Positions 1 through 8,509 of a stretch of 64,000 nt of DNA are shown here, piece by piece. The position numbers and the translations under genes are program-made. Every line of letters begins with the position of its first letter. Within the stretch, counting starts at the first letter, position 1. The notes under the pieces were generated by a model. The model was not told the origin of the DNA. It saw only the letters and a program-made list of their open reading frames with translations, and searched no databases. The stretch lies in assembly GCF_030549615.1 (NCBI RefSeq), contig NZ_CP130832.1, positions 124,001-188,000 on the forward strand. The letters run 5' to 3'. This DNA is from Stenotrophomonas sp. 610A2. GTDB lineage: Bacteria; Pseudomonadota; Gammaproteobacteria; Xanthomonadales; Xanthomonadaceae.

Positions 1-1196
1 CGCAGTTGATTGATTGGATTCCTGATGATCGCCACGCCATTGCCGCTGGCGAGACGGTGATCCTCACGGTGGAAGATGATCCGGCCTTCGCCCGCATCCT
101 GGTCGACCTGATCCGCCGCAAGGGCCACCGCGCGCTTGCCGCCGCCGATGGCGAGAGTGGCCTGGAGCTGGCGCGTCGTTACCGCCCCACCGGCATCCTG
201 CTGGACGTGATGCTGCCGGGCATGGACGGTTGGTCGGTGCTGCAGCACCTCAAGCATGACCCGGTCACCGCGGCCATCCCGGTGCACTTCATTTCCGCCG
301 TGGACGAAGCGGCCAAGGGCGTTGCCCTGGGGGCCGTCGGTTACCTGACCAAGCCGGTGGATCGCAAGGCGCTGGTTACGGCCTTCGATCACCTGCTGGA
401 TGTGGCTGGCAAGATCGTGCGCAAGTTGCTGCTGGTGGACGACGACCCGGATTCGCGGCTGGCGCTCACCCGCCTGCTGCAGGCCGACAACGTCGAGATC
501 GACCAGGTGGCTTCCGGCGAGGAAGCGCTGGAGCGTATCGCCACGCATAGCTACGACTGCATCGTGCTGGACCTCAACCTCGGCGGCATCTCCGGCATCG
601 AGTTCCTGGAGAAAGCGGCAACGTTGGTGGCGGTGCCGCCGGTGGTGATCTATTCCGGCCAGGACCTGAGCCGCGAAGACAGCCTGAAGCTGCGCCAGTA
701 CACCGACAGCATCGTGATAAAGGGCCAGCGTTCGCCAGAACGCCTGCTCGATGAAGTGAGCCTGTTCCTGCACAGCATCGGATCGCGTGGCGCCAATGCC
801 ACGCCCGCCGATGACAACAACCTCGGTGGCCGCCAGGTGCTGCTGGTCGACGATGACATGCGCAATCTGTTTGCCCTGTCCAAGTCGCTGCGCGCGCGCG
901 GGGTGAATGTGTCGATGGCGCAGGACGGCTACAAGGCACTGCAGCAGCTGCAGGAAAACCCGTCCATCGAGCTGGTGCTGATGGACATCATGATGCCGGG
1001 CATGGATGGCTACGAGACCACCCGCGAGATCCGCAAGCTGCCGCAATGGAGCAACCTGCCGATCATCGCCGTCACCGCCAAGGCGATGCACGGCGATCGC
1101 GACAAGTGCCTGGATGCAGGCGCCAATGACTACCTCACCAAACCGGTGGACCTGGACAAGCTGTTGTCGATGATGCGCGTATGGCTGCAAAAGTAG
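1..1196 (+). CDS. Hybrid sensor kinase C-terminus, three receiver domains (5' partial)
   Basis: The reading frame is open from the window edge, so this is the 3' end of a longer gene; the TTG at base 6 is not a credible start. About 396 residues are visible, forming three consecutive response-regulator receiver domains: roughly residues 18-130 (phospho-acceptor in LLDVMLPGMDG), 138-250 (IVLDLNLGG) and 276-393 (LMDIMMPGMDG). Domains 1 and 3 keep the acidic pair, the acceptor Asp and the TKPVD lysine. Domain 2 keeps the Asp but has IKG in place of the usual KP, so it may be a modified phosphate sink. Multi-receiver tails of this kind are known from large HAMP-type hybrid histidine kinases. The downstream cheR-type gene starts inside the last 16 bases, which argues for one operon with cheR, cheB and a diguanylate cyclase. 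The input and kinase domains lie outside the window and cannot be judged. Confidence 0.85.
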   Translation, partial: QLIDWIPDDRHAIAAGETVILTVEDDPAFARILVDLIRRKGHRALAAADGESGLELARRYRPTGILLDVMLPGMDGWSVLQHLKHDPVTAAIPVHFISAVDEAAKGVALGAVGYLTKPVDRKALVTAFDHLLDVAGKIVRKLLLVDDDPDSRLALTRLLQADNVEIDQVASGEEALERIATHSYDCIVLDLNLGGISGIEFLEKAATLVAVPPVVIYSGQDLSREDSLKLRQYTDSIVIKGQRSPERLLDEVSLFLHSIGSRGANATPADDNNLGGRQVLLVDDDMRNLFALSKSLRARGVNVSMAQDGYKALQQLQENPSIELVLMDIMMPGMDGYETTREIRKLPQWSNLPIIAVTAKAMHGDRDKCLDAGANDYLTKPVDLDKLLSMMRVWLQK

Positions 1197-2047
1197 GGCC
1201 GCGCACGCTGCAGGCGCAGCGCGATGACATCGACGATATCGAGGTCGATGCCTTCGTCGCGGCGATGTCGCGCCGGCATGGCTATGACTTCACCGGTTAC
1301 GCGCCGTCCTCGTTGAAGCGGCGCGTGCTGGCCTTGGCGCATGCATTGAACCTGCCCAACGTCAGCGAGCTGAGTGCACGCGTTCTGCGTGACGACGACA
1401 TGGTGCCGCAGGTCATCGCCAAGTTGTCGGTGCCGGTGTCGGAGATGTTTCGCAACCCGGCGGTGTTCCGCAAGCTGCGTGACGAGGTGTTCCCGGTCCT
1501 GGCGTCATACCCGCAGATCAATATCTGGCAGGCCGGCTGCGCGCATGGGCAGGAGGTGTATTCGCTGGCCATCCTGCTGAAGGAAGCCGGGCTGTACGAG
1601 CGCTGCCAGATCTACGCCACCGACTTCAGCGATGAAGCCCTGGCCAAGGCGCAGGAAGGCATCTTCCCGATCCGCGATGCGCGGCTGTACTCGGAGAACT
1701 ACCTGGCCGCCGGTGGCCGCCATACGCTGTCCGACTACTACCATGCCCGCTACGACTTCATGAAGCTGGACGAGCGGCTCAAGGAACGCGTCACCTTCGC
1801 CAACCACAACCTGGTCTGCGATGGCGTGTTCACCGAGGCCCAGCTGATCCTGTGCCGCAATGTGCTGATCTATTTCTCCGACGCATTGCAGGATCGGGTG
1901 CTGGGCCTGTTCCGCAACAGCCTGAGCCGCGGCGGCTTCCTCTGCCTGGGCAACCGCGAGTCGATCCGCTTCGCCCCCAGCGCCCGCGACTTCGTGCCGC
2001 TGGATGCCGAACTGCGGCTCTACCGCAACGCAGGTGGGCTCCTGTGA
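1181..2047 (+). CDS. CheR-type protein-glutamate O-methyltransferase
   Basis: 288 residues, a usual length for CheR. An N-terminal helical CheR_N region (about residues 15-80) is followed by the SAM-binding methyltransferase fold: IWQAGCAHGQEVYSLAI near residue 115, YATDFSDEALAKA after it, and LCRNVLIYF near 223, all diagnostic CheR motifs. CheR transfers methyl groups from SAM to glutamates of chemoreceptors; next to a hybrid kinase and a stand-alone CheB it more probably works in a kinase-linked signalling complex than in the main flagellar che system. The ATG at 1181 overlaps the kinase stop by 16 bases and its own stop overlaps the next gene (GTGA), showing translational coupling. There is no C-terminal TPR region, which some CheR-like proteins carry. 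Target protein unknown. Confidence 0.93.
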   Translation: MAAKVGPRTLQAQRDDIDDIEVDAFVAAMSRRHGYDFTGYAPSSLKRRVLALAHALNLPNVSELSARVLRDDDMVPQVIAKLSVPVSEMFRNPAVFRKLRDEVFPVLASYPQINIWQAGCAHGQEVYSLAILLKEAGLYERCQIYATDFSDEALAKAQEGIFPIRDARLYSENYLAAGGRHTLSDYYHARYDFMKLDERLKERVTFANHNLVCDGVFTEAQLILCRNVLIYFSDALQDRVLGLFRNSLSRGGFLCLGNRESIRFAPSARDFVPLDAELRLYRNAGGLL

Positions 2048-2625
2048 AAACCGCGTCCGGGCAGCCTCCACAGGCGGTAGTGGTGGGATGCTCGGCCGGC
2101 GGGCTGGCCGCCCTGCATCAGTTGCTGGGTGGACTGTCGGGGCCGTTGCCGGTGCCGATGGTGGTGGTCTGCCACAGCGGATCGGAGGATATGCGGGTGT
2201 TCTGCGAGCTGCTGGCCAGCCGCAGCGGCCTGCCGGTACAGGAGGCCGAGGAGCGCCAGCTGCCCGAGCCGGGGCGGGTCTATGTGGCCCCTTCCGGCTA
2301 CCACCTGCTGATCGAACGCAACGGCCGTTTTGCCCTCAGCATCGACCCGCGGGTGGCGTTTTCACGCCCTTCCATCGATGTTCTGTTTGAATCTGCAGCC
2401 GAGGTCTGGCGCGAGCAGGTAGTGGCGGTGTTGATGACCGGGGCGAATTCCGATGGTGCAGATGGCTGCGCGCGGATACGGCGCTCCGGTGGCACGCTGA
2501 TTGTTCAGGATCCGGAAACGGCACAAGTGGCTATGATGCCCGCGGCTGCACTGGAGCGCGCCGGCGCCGACTACTGCCTGCCGTTAGCCGAAATTCCCTT
2601 TTTGCTGGAAGCAATATGCTCGTGA
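2044..2625 (+). CDS. Stand-alone CheB-type methylesterase domain protein
   Basis: 193 residues starting at a GTG that overlaps the cheR stop codon. Only the catalytic CheB domain is present; there is no N-terminal receiver, so activity cannot be controlled by direct phosphorylation as in classical CheB. The catalytic triad can be placed: Ser17 in GCSAGG, His44 in VVVCHSG, Asp137 in MTGANSDGADG; the spacings (27 and 93 residues) fit the family. Position 44 is followed by S-G rather than the usual M-P. It should hydrolyse methyl-glutamates and/or deamidate glutamines on the same target as the neighbouring CheR. Control may come from the three-receiver kinase encoded upstream (inference). Its last 10 bases overlap the diguanylate cyclase gene. 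Confidence 0.9.
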   Translation: MKTASGQPPQAVVVGCSAGGLAALHQLLGGLSGPLPVPMVVVCHSGSEDMRVFCELLASRSGLPVQEAEERQLPEPGRVYVAPSGYHLLIERNGRFALSIDPRVAFSRPSIDVLFESAAEVWREQVVAVLMTGANSDGADGCARIRRSGGTLIVQDPETAQVAMMPAAALERAGADYCLPLAEIPFLLEAICS

Positions 2626-3614
2626 CCAAGCCGGCCGTAGTACAGCGGCCCAAGATTCTGGCCGTGGATGACAACCCCGCCAACCTGCTGGTGATCCGCA
2701 GGGTGTTGGCCAAGCTCGACGTGGAAGTGGTCGAGGCGGCCTCGGGCAACGATGCGCTGAAGGCCACGTTGGACGATGAGTTCGCGCTGGTGCTGCTCGA
2801 CGTCTACATGCCGGACATCAACGGCTTTGAAGTGGCCGAGATCCTGTCGCAGGAAGAATCCACCCGCCAGACCCCGATCATCTTCGTCACCGCGACCTAT
2901 GCCGACGACGTGCACCGGCTCAAGGGCTATGGTTTCGGCGCGGTCGACTACATGGCCAAGCCGCTGGAAGCCACCATGCTGCTGTCCAAGGTGCAGGTGT
3001 TCCTGGAGCTGTACCGGCACCGGGTGGCGCTGCGTGATGCGCTGAGCGAGCTGTCCGAGCGCAACCGCCAGCTGGAGATCGAAGTCGAGCAGCGCAAGCA
3101 GATGGAGCAGGAAATGCGTCATCTGGCCATGCACGACATGCTCACCGGCCTGCCCAACCGCGCCTTGTTCATGGACCGGCTGGAGAGCGCCCACCACCGC
3201 GCCCAGCGCCACGGTGGCATGTTCGCGCTGGTGTACGTGGACGTGGACCGCTTCAAGGCGGTCAACGACACCTGGGGCCACGGTGCCGGCGATGCGGTGT
3301 TGATCGAGCTGGCCACACGGCTGCGCGGCGCGCTGCGCGAGAACGACACCGTCGCCAGGCTCGGCGGTGACGAGTTCGCGCTGGTGCTGGAGGAGCTCGA
3401 CGACATCAACGATGCCCATCGTCTGATGGAGCGGGTGAGCGAATCGCTGCTGGCACCCATGCACTACCAGCGCGACGGCGAGCAGCTCACCCTGAGCATC
3501 GGTGCCAGCATCGGCCTTGCCGCCTACCCCGCCGATGGCGCCGAAGTGGATGCCCTGCTGCACGCGGCCGACCAGGCCATGTACCTGACCAAGCGCAGCC
3601 GCGAAACCGTTTGA
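2616..3614 (+). CDS. Response regulator diguanylate cyclase (REC-GGDEF)
   Basis: 332 residues. An N-terminal receiver domain (about residues 12-125; acidic DDN, acceptor Asp in LLDVYMP, TAT and KPLE lysine) is joined by a short coiled linker (about 130-165, rich in E/Q/R) to a GGDEF domain. The active-site GGDEF is intact near residue 250, and an RxxD inhibitory I-site (REND) sits exactly five residues before it, so the enzyme should make cyclic di-GMP from two GTP and be product-inhibited. No EAL or HD-GYP domain follows. It overlaps the cheB gene by 10 bases and ends the operon; the likely activator is the hybrid kinase at the operon start. Together the four genes look like a c-di-GMP output branch of a methylation-tuned kinase, comparable in logic to Wsp-type systems, though the gene composition differs. 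Confidence 0.93.
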   Translation: MLVTKPAVVQRPKILAVDDNPANLLVIRRVLAKLDVEVVEAASGNDALKATLDDEFALVLLDVYMPDINGFEVAEILSQEESTRQTPIIFVTATYADDVHRLKGYGFGAVDYMAKPLEATMLLSKVQVFLELYRHRVALRDALSELSERNRQLEIEVEQRKQMEQEMRHLAMHDMLTGLPNRALFMDRLESAHHRAQRHGGMFALVYVDVDRFKAVNDTWGHGAGDAVLIELATRLRGALRENDTVARLGGDEFALVLEELDDINDAHRLMERVSESLLAPMHYQRDGEQLTLSIGASIGLAAYPADGAEVDALLHAADQAMYLTKRSRETV

Positions 3615-3620
3615 AACGAA

Positions 3621-3646
3621 AAGGCCGCGCATCTCTGCGCGGCCTC
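3621..3646 (-). terminator. Rho-independent terminator between convergent genes
   Basis: A 9-bp perfect stem (GGCCGCGCA, 3623-3631; TGCGCGGCC, 3636-3644) with a TCTC loop. Read on the minus strand it is followed by TTTT, fitting the end of the minus-strand membrane protein gene. On the plus strand it may also stop the diguanylate cyclase operon, but no T-run follows there. Confidence 0.7.
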
Positions 3647-3671
3647 CTGGCAAGCGACGTGACAGCCTGGA

Positions 3672-4574
3672 TCAGGCTTCGAACACGTGGCCGCTGTTTA
3701 CCGGCGGCGGGATGGTGCCGCTGGCATCGGTCGGCGCCAGCATCTGCTTCCAGGCCGCATACACGGCACCTGCAAACACCGGCATCAGGATCGCCATCAG
3801 CAGCAGTTGGGCGATCGCCATGGCGGCGCCCTGGCCGGCAATCAGGCCGATGAACAGCGCCACGATGATCACCGCGAAATAGATCGCGAAGATGGCGATG
3901 AAGGCCAGCACGAAGAACACCAGCATGGCCGGCAGGTTGTGGATGCTGGCGCGCAGGCTTTCGCGCAGCGCGTGCATGCCACCGGAGCGCTCGAACATCA
4001 CCTGTGGCGGCATCACGAACAGGGCAAGTGTCAGCGCGACAAAGCTGGCGATCAGCAGCAGCAGCCACAGCAGGATGCGCCCGGCCGGCAGCGTCGCCAC
4101 CAGTGCCTCGATCTGCGCCGGGTCCGGCTGTGCGCCGGATTGGCTGAGCTCGTTGAGCTTGACCATCACCACCGACAGCTGTTGCAGGCCGTCGGTGCCA
4201 ACCAGCACCAGCAGCAAGGTGCCCAGCAGCAGGGCAGCAATCAATTGCGGCAGCAGGGCGACCAGCAGATGTGGCGCGCGTCCTTCCTGTACGCCCTGCA
4301 GCAGGTGCGCAGGCTTGGCAGTGCGGCCCTGGTCGACCTCGCGGATCGCCCACAACATGCCACCCATGAACAACGGGCCGGCCAACAGCAGCAGCAGCTG
4401 CACCACGGTGCCCAGTGCCGGCACCAGCATCGACAGCGACAGCACCAGCGAGGTACCGACGCCCCACAGGATGCCCAGCGAACCCAGCGCCAGTGGCGCG
4501 CGCTTGAGCAGGCCAAAACCGGTCAGCAGCCATTCCGCACCGGCAGAGGCCGGTACCTTGCGAATCTCGCTCAT
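3672..4574 (-). CDS. Multi-pass inner-membrane protein, BPSS1780-like
   Basis: 300 residues with five or more strongly hydrophobic segments (about residues 28-55, 57-75, 105-128, 168-192, 212-245 and 250-275) and a polar N-terminus without a cleavable signal. The central loop (about 130-165) is hydrophilic and Q/E-rich. The layout, with an amphipathic segment after the third helix and an RESLRASIHN motif before the last helices, resembles the uncharacterised BPSS1780-type family of proteobacterial membrane proteins, but I rely on overall pattern rather than a decisive motif. No enzymatic residues stand out. It appears monocistronic, transcribed towards the terminator at 3621, with a repeat-filled 400-base gap upstream. 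Function unknown; confidence is high that it is a real gene. Confidence 0.75.
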   Translation of the reverse strand: MSEIRKVPASAGAEWLLTGFGLLKRAPLALGSLGILWGVGTSLVLSLSMLVPALGTVVQLLLLLAGPLFMGGMLWAIREVDQGRTAKPAHLLQGVQEGRAPHLLVALLPQLIAALLLGTLLLVLVGTDGLQQLSVVMVKLNELSQSGAQPDPAQIEALVATLPAGRILLWLLLLIASFVALTLALFVMPPQVMFERSGGMHALRESLRASIHNLPAMLVFFVLAFIAIFAIYFAVIIVALFIGLIAGQGAAMAIAQLLLMAILMPVFAGAVYAAWKQMLAPTDASGTIPPPVNSGHVFEA

Positions 4575-4677
4575 TGCAATTCCGAAGCGGGGGAGTGCGC
4601 GGGCAACACGCCGGCGCTGTGCGGATTATCGCCTGAAACCTGGGTCGGGTTTATGAGGACAAAGTAACGGCGGGGTT

Positions 4678-4723
4678 TGCTCCCTCCCTTTCGCGAAGCG
4701 AAGGGGAGGGCTGGGGAGGGGTG
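4678..4723. repeat. CCCTCCC-type GC-rich palindromic repeat
   Basis: Imperfect palindrome (CCCTCCCTTTCGCGAAGCGAAGGGGAGGG, positions split around 4695) followed by CTGGGGAGGGG. Similar units occur at 39320-39930, 47084-47265, 53971-54100 and 55747-55881, always between genes. They are non-coding, dispersed and probably form hairpins in RNA. Confidence 0.6.
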
Positions 4724-4729
4724 TTGTTG

Positions 4730-4845
4730 GTAGTGCCGAGCCATGCTCGGCAGGGGCTTTGCCGGGAAGGCCTCTTGCCGAGCATGGCTCGGCACTACAG
4801 GCTGGGTTGCCGGGAAGGCCTCTGCCGAGCATGGCTCGGCACTAC
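4730..4845. repeat. Three SMAG-type GTAG palindromes
   Basis: One copy in plus orientation (4730-4752, GTAGTGCCGAGCCATGCTCG...) and two in minus orientation (4776-4798 and 4823-4845). Each is a 22-23-base element with an internal palindrome (GCCGAGCCATGCTCGGC). This head-to-head and tandem arrangement is typical of SMAG repeats known from Stenotrophomonas, which are linked to REP-associated tyrosine transposases. No transposase is nearby. Confidence 0.85.
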
Positions 4846-4865
4846 ATGGGGCTGGCCTTTCGGCC

Positions 4866-4968
4866 TTTGTAGGAGCGGCGTCAGCCGCGAAGCCCACGAA
4901 TCCTCAGATTGCGGACATGAACGTAATTGCTGCATTGCCGGCTTCGCGGCTGACGCCGCTCCTACAAA
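4866..4968. repeat. Inverted pair of GTAGGAGC-type REP elements
   Basis: A 29-base element (4866-4894, TTTGTAGGAGCGGCGTCAGC...) and its exact inverted copy (4940-4968) separated by 45 bases, a classic paired REP layout. The right copy ends just before the stop of the amidotransferase gene. The remainder of the 4575-4980 gap shows no gene. Confidence 0.8.
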
Positions 4969-4980
4969 GCAAGCGCAGGT

Positions 4981-5706
4981 TCAGTGCGTTTCGCGGCGTA
5001 CGTGGCGCACGAAGCGGCGCAGCAACTGCCGGGCCAGTGGCGCGGCGGTGACCTCGCGGGCGACGCTGCGGGCGCAGCCGCCATGGCGGGCGATGCAGTC
5101 GGCGCGGGCGCGGACGTAGCCACGCATGTGATGGGTGGCGAACTCGGGATGGAACTGCAGGCCCCAGGCCTGCTCGCCCCAGCGGAAGGCGTGGCAGTTG
5201 TCCTGCACCGAGCGGGCCAGCACGGTGGCGCCTTCGGGCGCGCGCAATACCGTCTGCAGGTGGGTGGCGTGGGCCGGGAAGCTGGCCGGCAGGCCGGCGA
5301 ACAGCGGATCGGCCGAGGCCGGGGCCTCCAGTTCCAGCTGGATGGTGCCGGACTCGCGCCCGGCCGGGTTGTAGGCCACTTCCCCGCCCAATGCATGGGC
5401 GAGCAGCTGATGGCCGTAGCAGATGCCCAGCAGCGGCATGCCGGCGTGGGCGGCGTCGCGCAGCCAGTCGGCGCTGCGCTCGCTCCAGTCGGCGCGGTCA
5501 GTGACGAAGGCGGCCGAGCCGGTCACGATCGTGGCGGCGAAATCGGTACGTTCGGGCAACTGCTCACCGCGCTCGACGTTGACCACCACGGTGTCGGCTT
5601 CTTCCAGCCCGGCGGCAACGCGGATCCAGTGCGGGAAACGCCCATAACGACGCAGGGTCGGGAACGGTTGCCCGGTTTCAACGATCAAGAACGGCTGGGA
5701 CTTCAT
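4981..5706 (-). CDS. Class-I glutamine amidotransferase domain protein
   Basis: 241 residues, a single GATase1 domain. The nucleophile elbow GICYGHQLLAHALGG puts the catalytic Cys at residue 96; His186 and Glu188 in LQFHPEF complete the triad. The fold is the GuaA N-terminal-like type used to release ammonia from glutamine. Stand-alone members of this group act on varied substrates (some hydrolyse gamma-glutamyl compounds), and nothing here fixes the substrate. The start codon overlaps the stop of the upstream GspE-like gene (ATGA at 5703-5706), so the two are translationally coupled. The basic C-terminus (RRFVRHVRRETH) is unusual. It is not next to guaB or any amide-synthesising partner. Family call is secure, exact role is not. 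Confidence 0.85.
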   Translation of the reverse strand: MKSQPFLIVETGQPFPTLRRYGRFPHWIRVAAGLEEADTVVVNVERGEQLPERTDFAATIVTGSAAFVTDRADWSERSADWLRDAAHAGMPLLGICYGHQLLAHALGGEVAYNPAGRESGTIQLELEAPASADPLFAGLPASFPAHATHLQTVLRAPEGATVLARSVQDNCHAFRWGEQAWGLQFHPEFATHHMRGYVRARADCIARHGGCARSVAREVTAAPLARQLLRRFVRHVRRETH

Positions 5707-7520
5707 TCCGGCGGCGGCAGTACTGACAGGACTTCCTCGATTGTAGTCAGCCCTGCGGCCACCTTTTCAAGCCCGGTGCGGCGCAGGGTGCGCAGTCCGT
5801 CGGCCGCCGCGGCCTTGCTGAATCCGGCCAGATCCATGTCGCGGGTGATTAGGGCGCGAAGCCGCGAACCCAGTGGTAGCAGCTCATACAGGCCGATCCG
5901 CCCCATGTAACCGGTGCGCCGGCACTCCAGGCAACCGACCGGCGCATATGTCGTGACCACATCTGGTAATGCTTCATGGGCATGACGCAGCGGTGCCCAA
6001 TCGGCGTCCGTCAGCGTGTCTGGCGCCTTGCAGTGCGGGCACAGTGTGCGCACCAGGCGCTGCGCCAGCACGCCGTTGACGGTGGAGGCGATCAGGTAAT
6101 GCGGTACGCCCAGGTCGAGCAGGCGGGTGATCGCCGAGGGTGCATCGTTGGTATGCAGGGTGGACAGCACCAGGTGACCGGTCAGCGAGGCCTGCACCGC
6201 CATCTGCGCGGTTTCCAGGTCACGGATTTCGCCGATCATGATGATGTCCGGGTCCTGGCGCAGCAGGGTGCGCACGCCGGAGGCGAAGTCCAGGTCGATG
6301 TTGACCTGCACCTGCATCTGGTTGAACTCGGGCGCGATCATTTCGATCGGGTCTTCCACCGTGCAGACGTTCACGTCCGGCGTGGCCAGGCGTTTGAGCG
6401 TGGAGTACAGGGTGGTGGTCTTGCCGGAGCCGGTCGGGCCGGTGACCAGCACGATGCCGTGCGGGCGTGCCACCAGCTCGTTCCAGCCAGCGGCCTCTTC
6501 CGGGCTGAAACCCAGCTGCTCGATGCTCTTGAAGGCCGAGTCCGGGTCGAAGATACGCATCACGCACTTCTCGCCGAACGCGGTGGGCATGGTCGACAGG
6601 CGCATTTCGACCTCGCGCCCGCCCGGCGAACGGGTCTTGATGCGGCCGTCCTGCGGGCGCCGGCGCTCGGCCAGGTCCATGCGGCCGAGCACCTTGACCC
6701 GGCTGACCACCGCGGTCATCACCGATGGCGGCAGCTCGAACACCTTGTGCAGCACGCCATCGATGCGGAAGCGGATGCGGCCCTTGTCGCGGCGCGGCTC
6801 CATGTGGATGTCGCTGGCGCGCTGTTCGTAGGCGTACTGCAGCAGCCAGTCGACGATGCTGACCACATGGTGGTCGTCGGCGTTGACGTCACCGGCGCTG
6901 CCCAGTTCGACCAGCTGCTCGAAGCTGGGCGGGGCGACGCCGTTGCTGTTGTCGCGGGCGTCGCTGCGTGCGCCGCGTACGGAACGTGTGACGCCGAAGA
7001 ACTCCATCGAATAACGGTGCAGGTCCAGCGGATTGACCAGCACCATGTCGATGCGGCGACGGGTCAGGTGCTGCAGGTCGGGTAGCCACTCGCGCGCCAT
7101 CGGCTCGCTGGTGGCCACCAGCACGCGTTCGCTGTCCACGCCCAGCGGCAGGATGCGGTGGCGGCGCGCATAGGCATGCGAGACCACCGCGGTGGCACCG
7201 GCCACGTCCACGCGGGTCGGGTCGATGCGCAGGTAGCGGGTCTGGGTGCGTGCGGCCAGCCATTCGGTCAGGCGCTCCAGGCCGAGTTCGCCAGCGCCAG
7301 CGGCCGAGGCCAGTTTCAGGTTGGCCAGCAGTACCAGCGGGTGCACTTCACTGGCATTGCGCGCGCCCTGGGCGGAGAAACGGATCCGTTCCTGGTCGTG
7401 CGCGGCCACCAGGCCGTCGGCCAGCAGGGCGCTGGCGACGTTGGAAAACTGCAGCCTTCCCGGGGCGATAGCCACCTGCGGTGACGGTGCCTGAATCCCT
7501 TCCACAGCAGCGTTTTCCAC
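5703..7520 (-). CDS. GspE/PulE/PilB-family secretion or pilus ATPase
   Basis: 605 residues. An N-terminal region (about 1-190) resembles the T2SSE_N/MshEN domains; a linker follows; then the ATPase core. Walker A ([10 protein letters not shown]) lies near residue 360, the Asp box and Walker B ([12 protein letters not shown]) near 415-430, the His box ([13 protein letters not shown]) follows, and two CxxC pairs (CPHC near 493, CLEC near 530) form the zinc site typical of GspE and PilB. Such hexameric ATPases drive type II secretion or type IV pilus assembly at the inner membrane. No other gsp or pil gene is present here, so this is an orphan that must serve an apparatus encoded elsewhere, or an additional ATPase. 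It is co-transcribed with the amidotransferase downstream. Divergent from glyQ with a 77-base gap. Confidence 0.88.
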   Translation of the reverse strand: MENAAVEGIQAPSPQVAIAPGRLQFSNVASALLADGLVAAHDQERIRFSAQGARNASEVHPLVLLANLKLASAAGAGELGLERLTEWLAARTQTRYLRIDPTRVDVAGATAVVSHAYARRHRILPLGVDSERVLVATSEPMAREWLPDLQHLTRRRIDMVLVNPLDLHRYSMEFFGVTRSVRGARSDARDNSNGVAPPSFEQLVELGSAGDVNADDHHVVSIVDWLLQYAYEQRASDIHMEPRRDKGRIRFRIDGVLHKVFELPPSVMTAVVSRVKVLGRMDLAERRRPQDGRIKTRSPGGREVEMRLSTMPTAFGEKCVMRIFDPDSAFKSIEQLGFSPEEAAGWNELVARPHGIVLVTGPTGSGKTTTLYSTLKRLATPDVNVCTVEDPIEMIAPEFNQMQVQVNIDLDFASGVRTLLRQDPDIIMIGEIRDLETAQMAVQASLTGHLVLSTLHTNDAPSAITRLLDLGVPHYLIASTVNGVLAQRLVRTLCPHCKAPDTLTDADWAPLRHAHEALPDVVTTYAPVGCLECRRTGYMGRIGLYELLPLGSRLRALITRDMDLAGFSKAAAADGLRTLRRTGLEKVAAGLTTIEEVLSVLPPPE

Positions 7521-7561
7521 CCCAAACCCCTTGCTGGCGCGGCCATCGCGCGGTCGGTCGC

Positions 7562-7567
7562 TATACT
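7562..7567 (+). promoter_or_regulatory. Possible -10 element of glyQS
   Basis: TATACT lies 31 bases before the glyQ ATG at 7598, in the divergent 77-base gap. No convincing -35 hexamer is found at 16-18 bases upstream (TTGCTG at 7531 is too far), so this is a weak call. Confidence 0.35.
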
Positions 7568-7597
7568 AACGCACCCCTTACGTACGGCTCAGGCAGC

Positions 7598-8505
<908 letters not shown>

Positions 8506-8509
<4 letters not shown>

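Noticed and set aside
4730..4845. Insertion sequence or MITE
   Set aside because: The elements are 22-23-base palindromes with no target duplications or transposase; they fit the SMAG/REP class.
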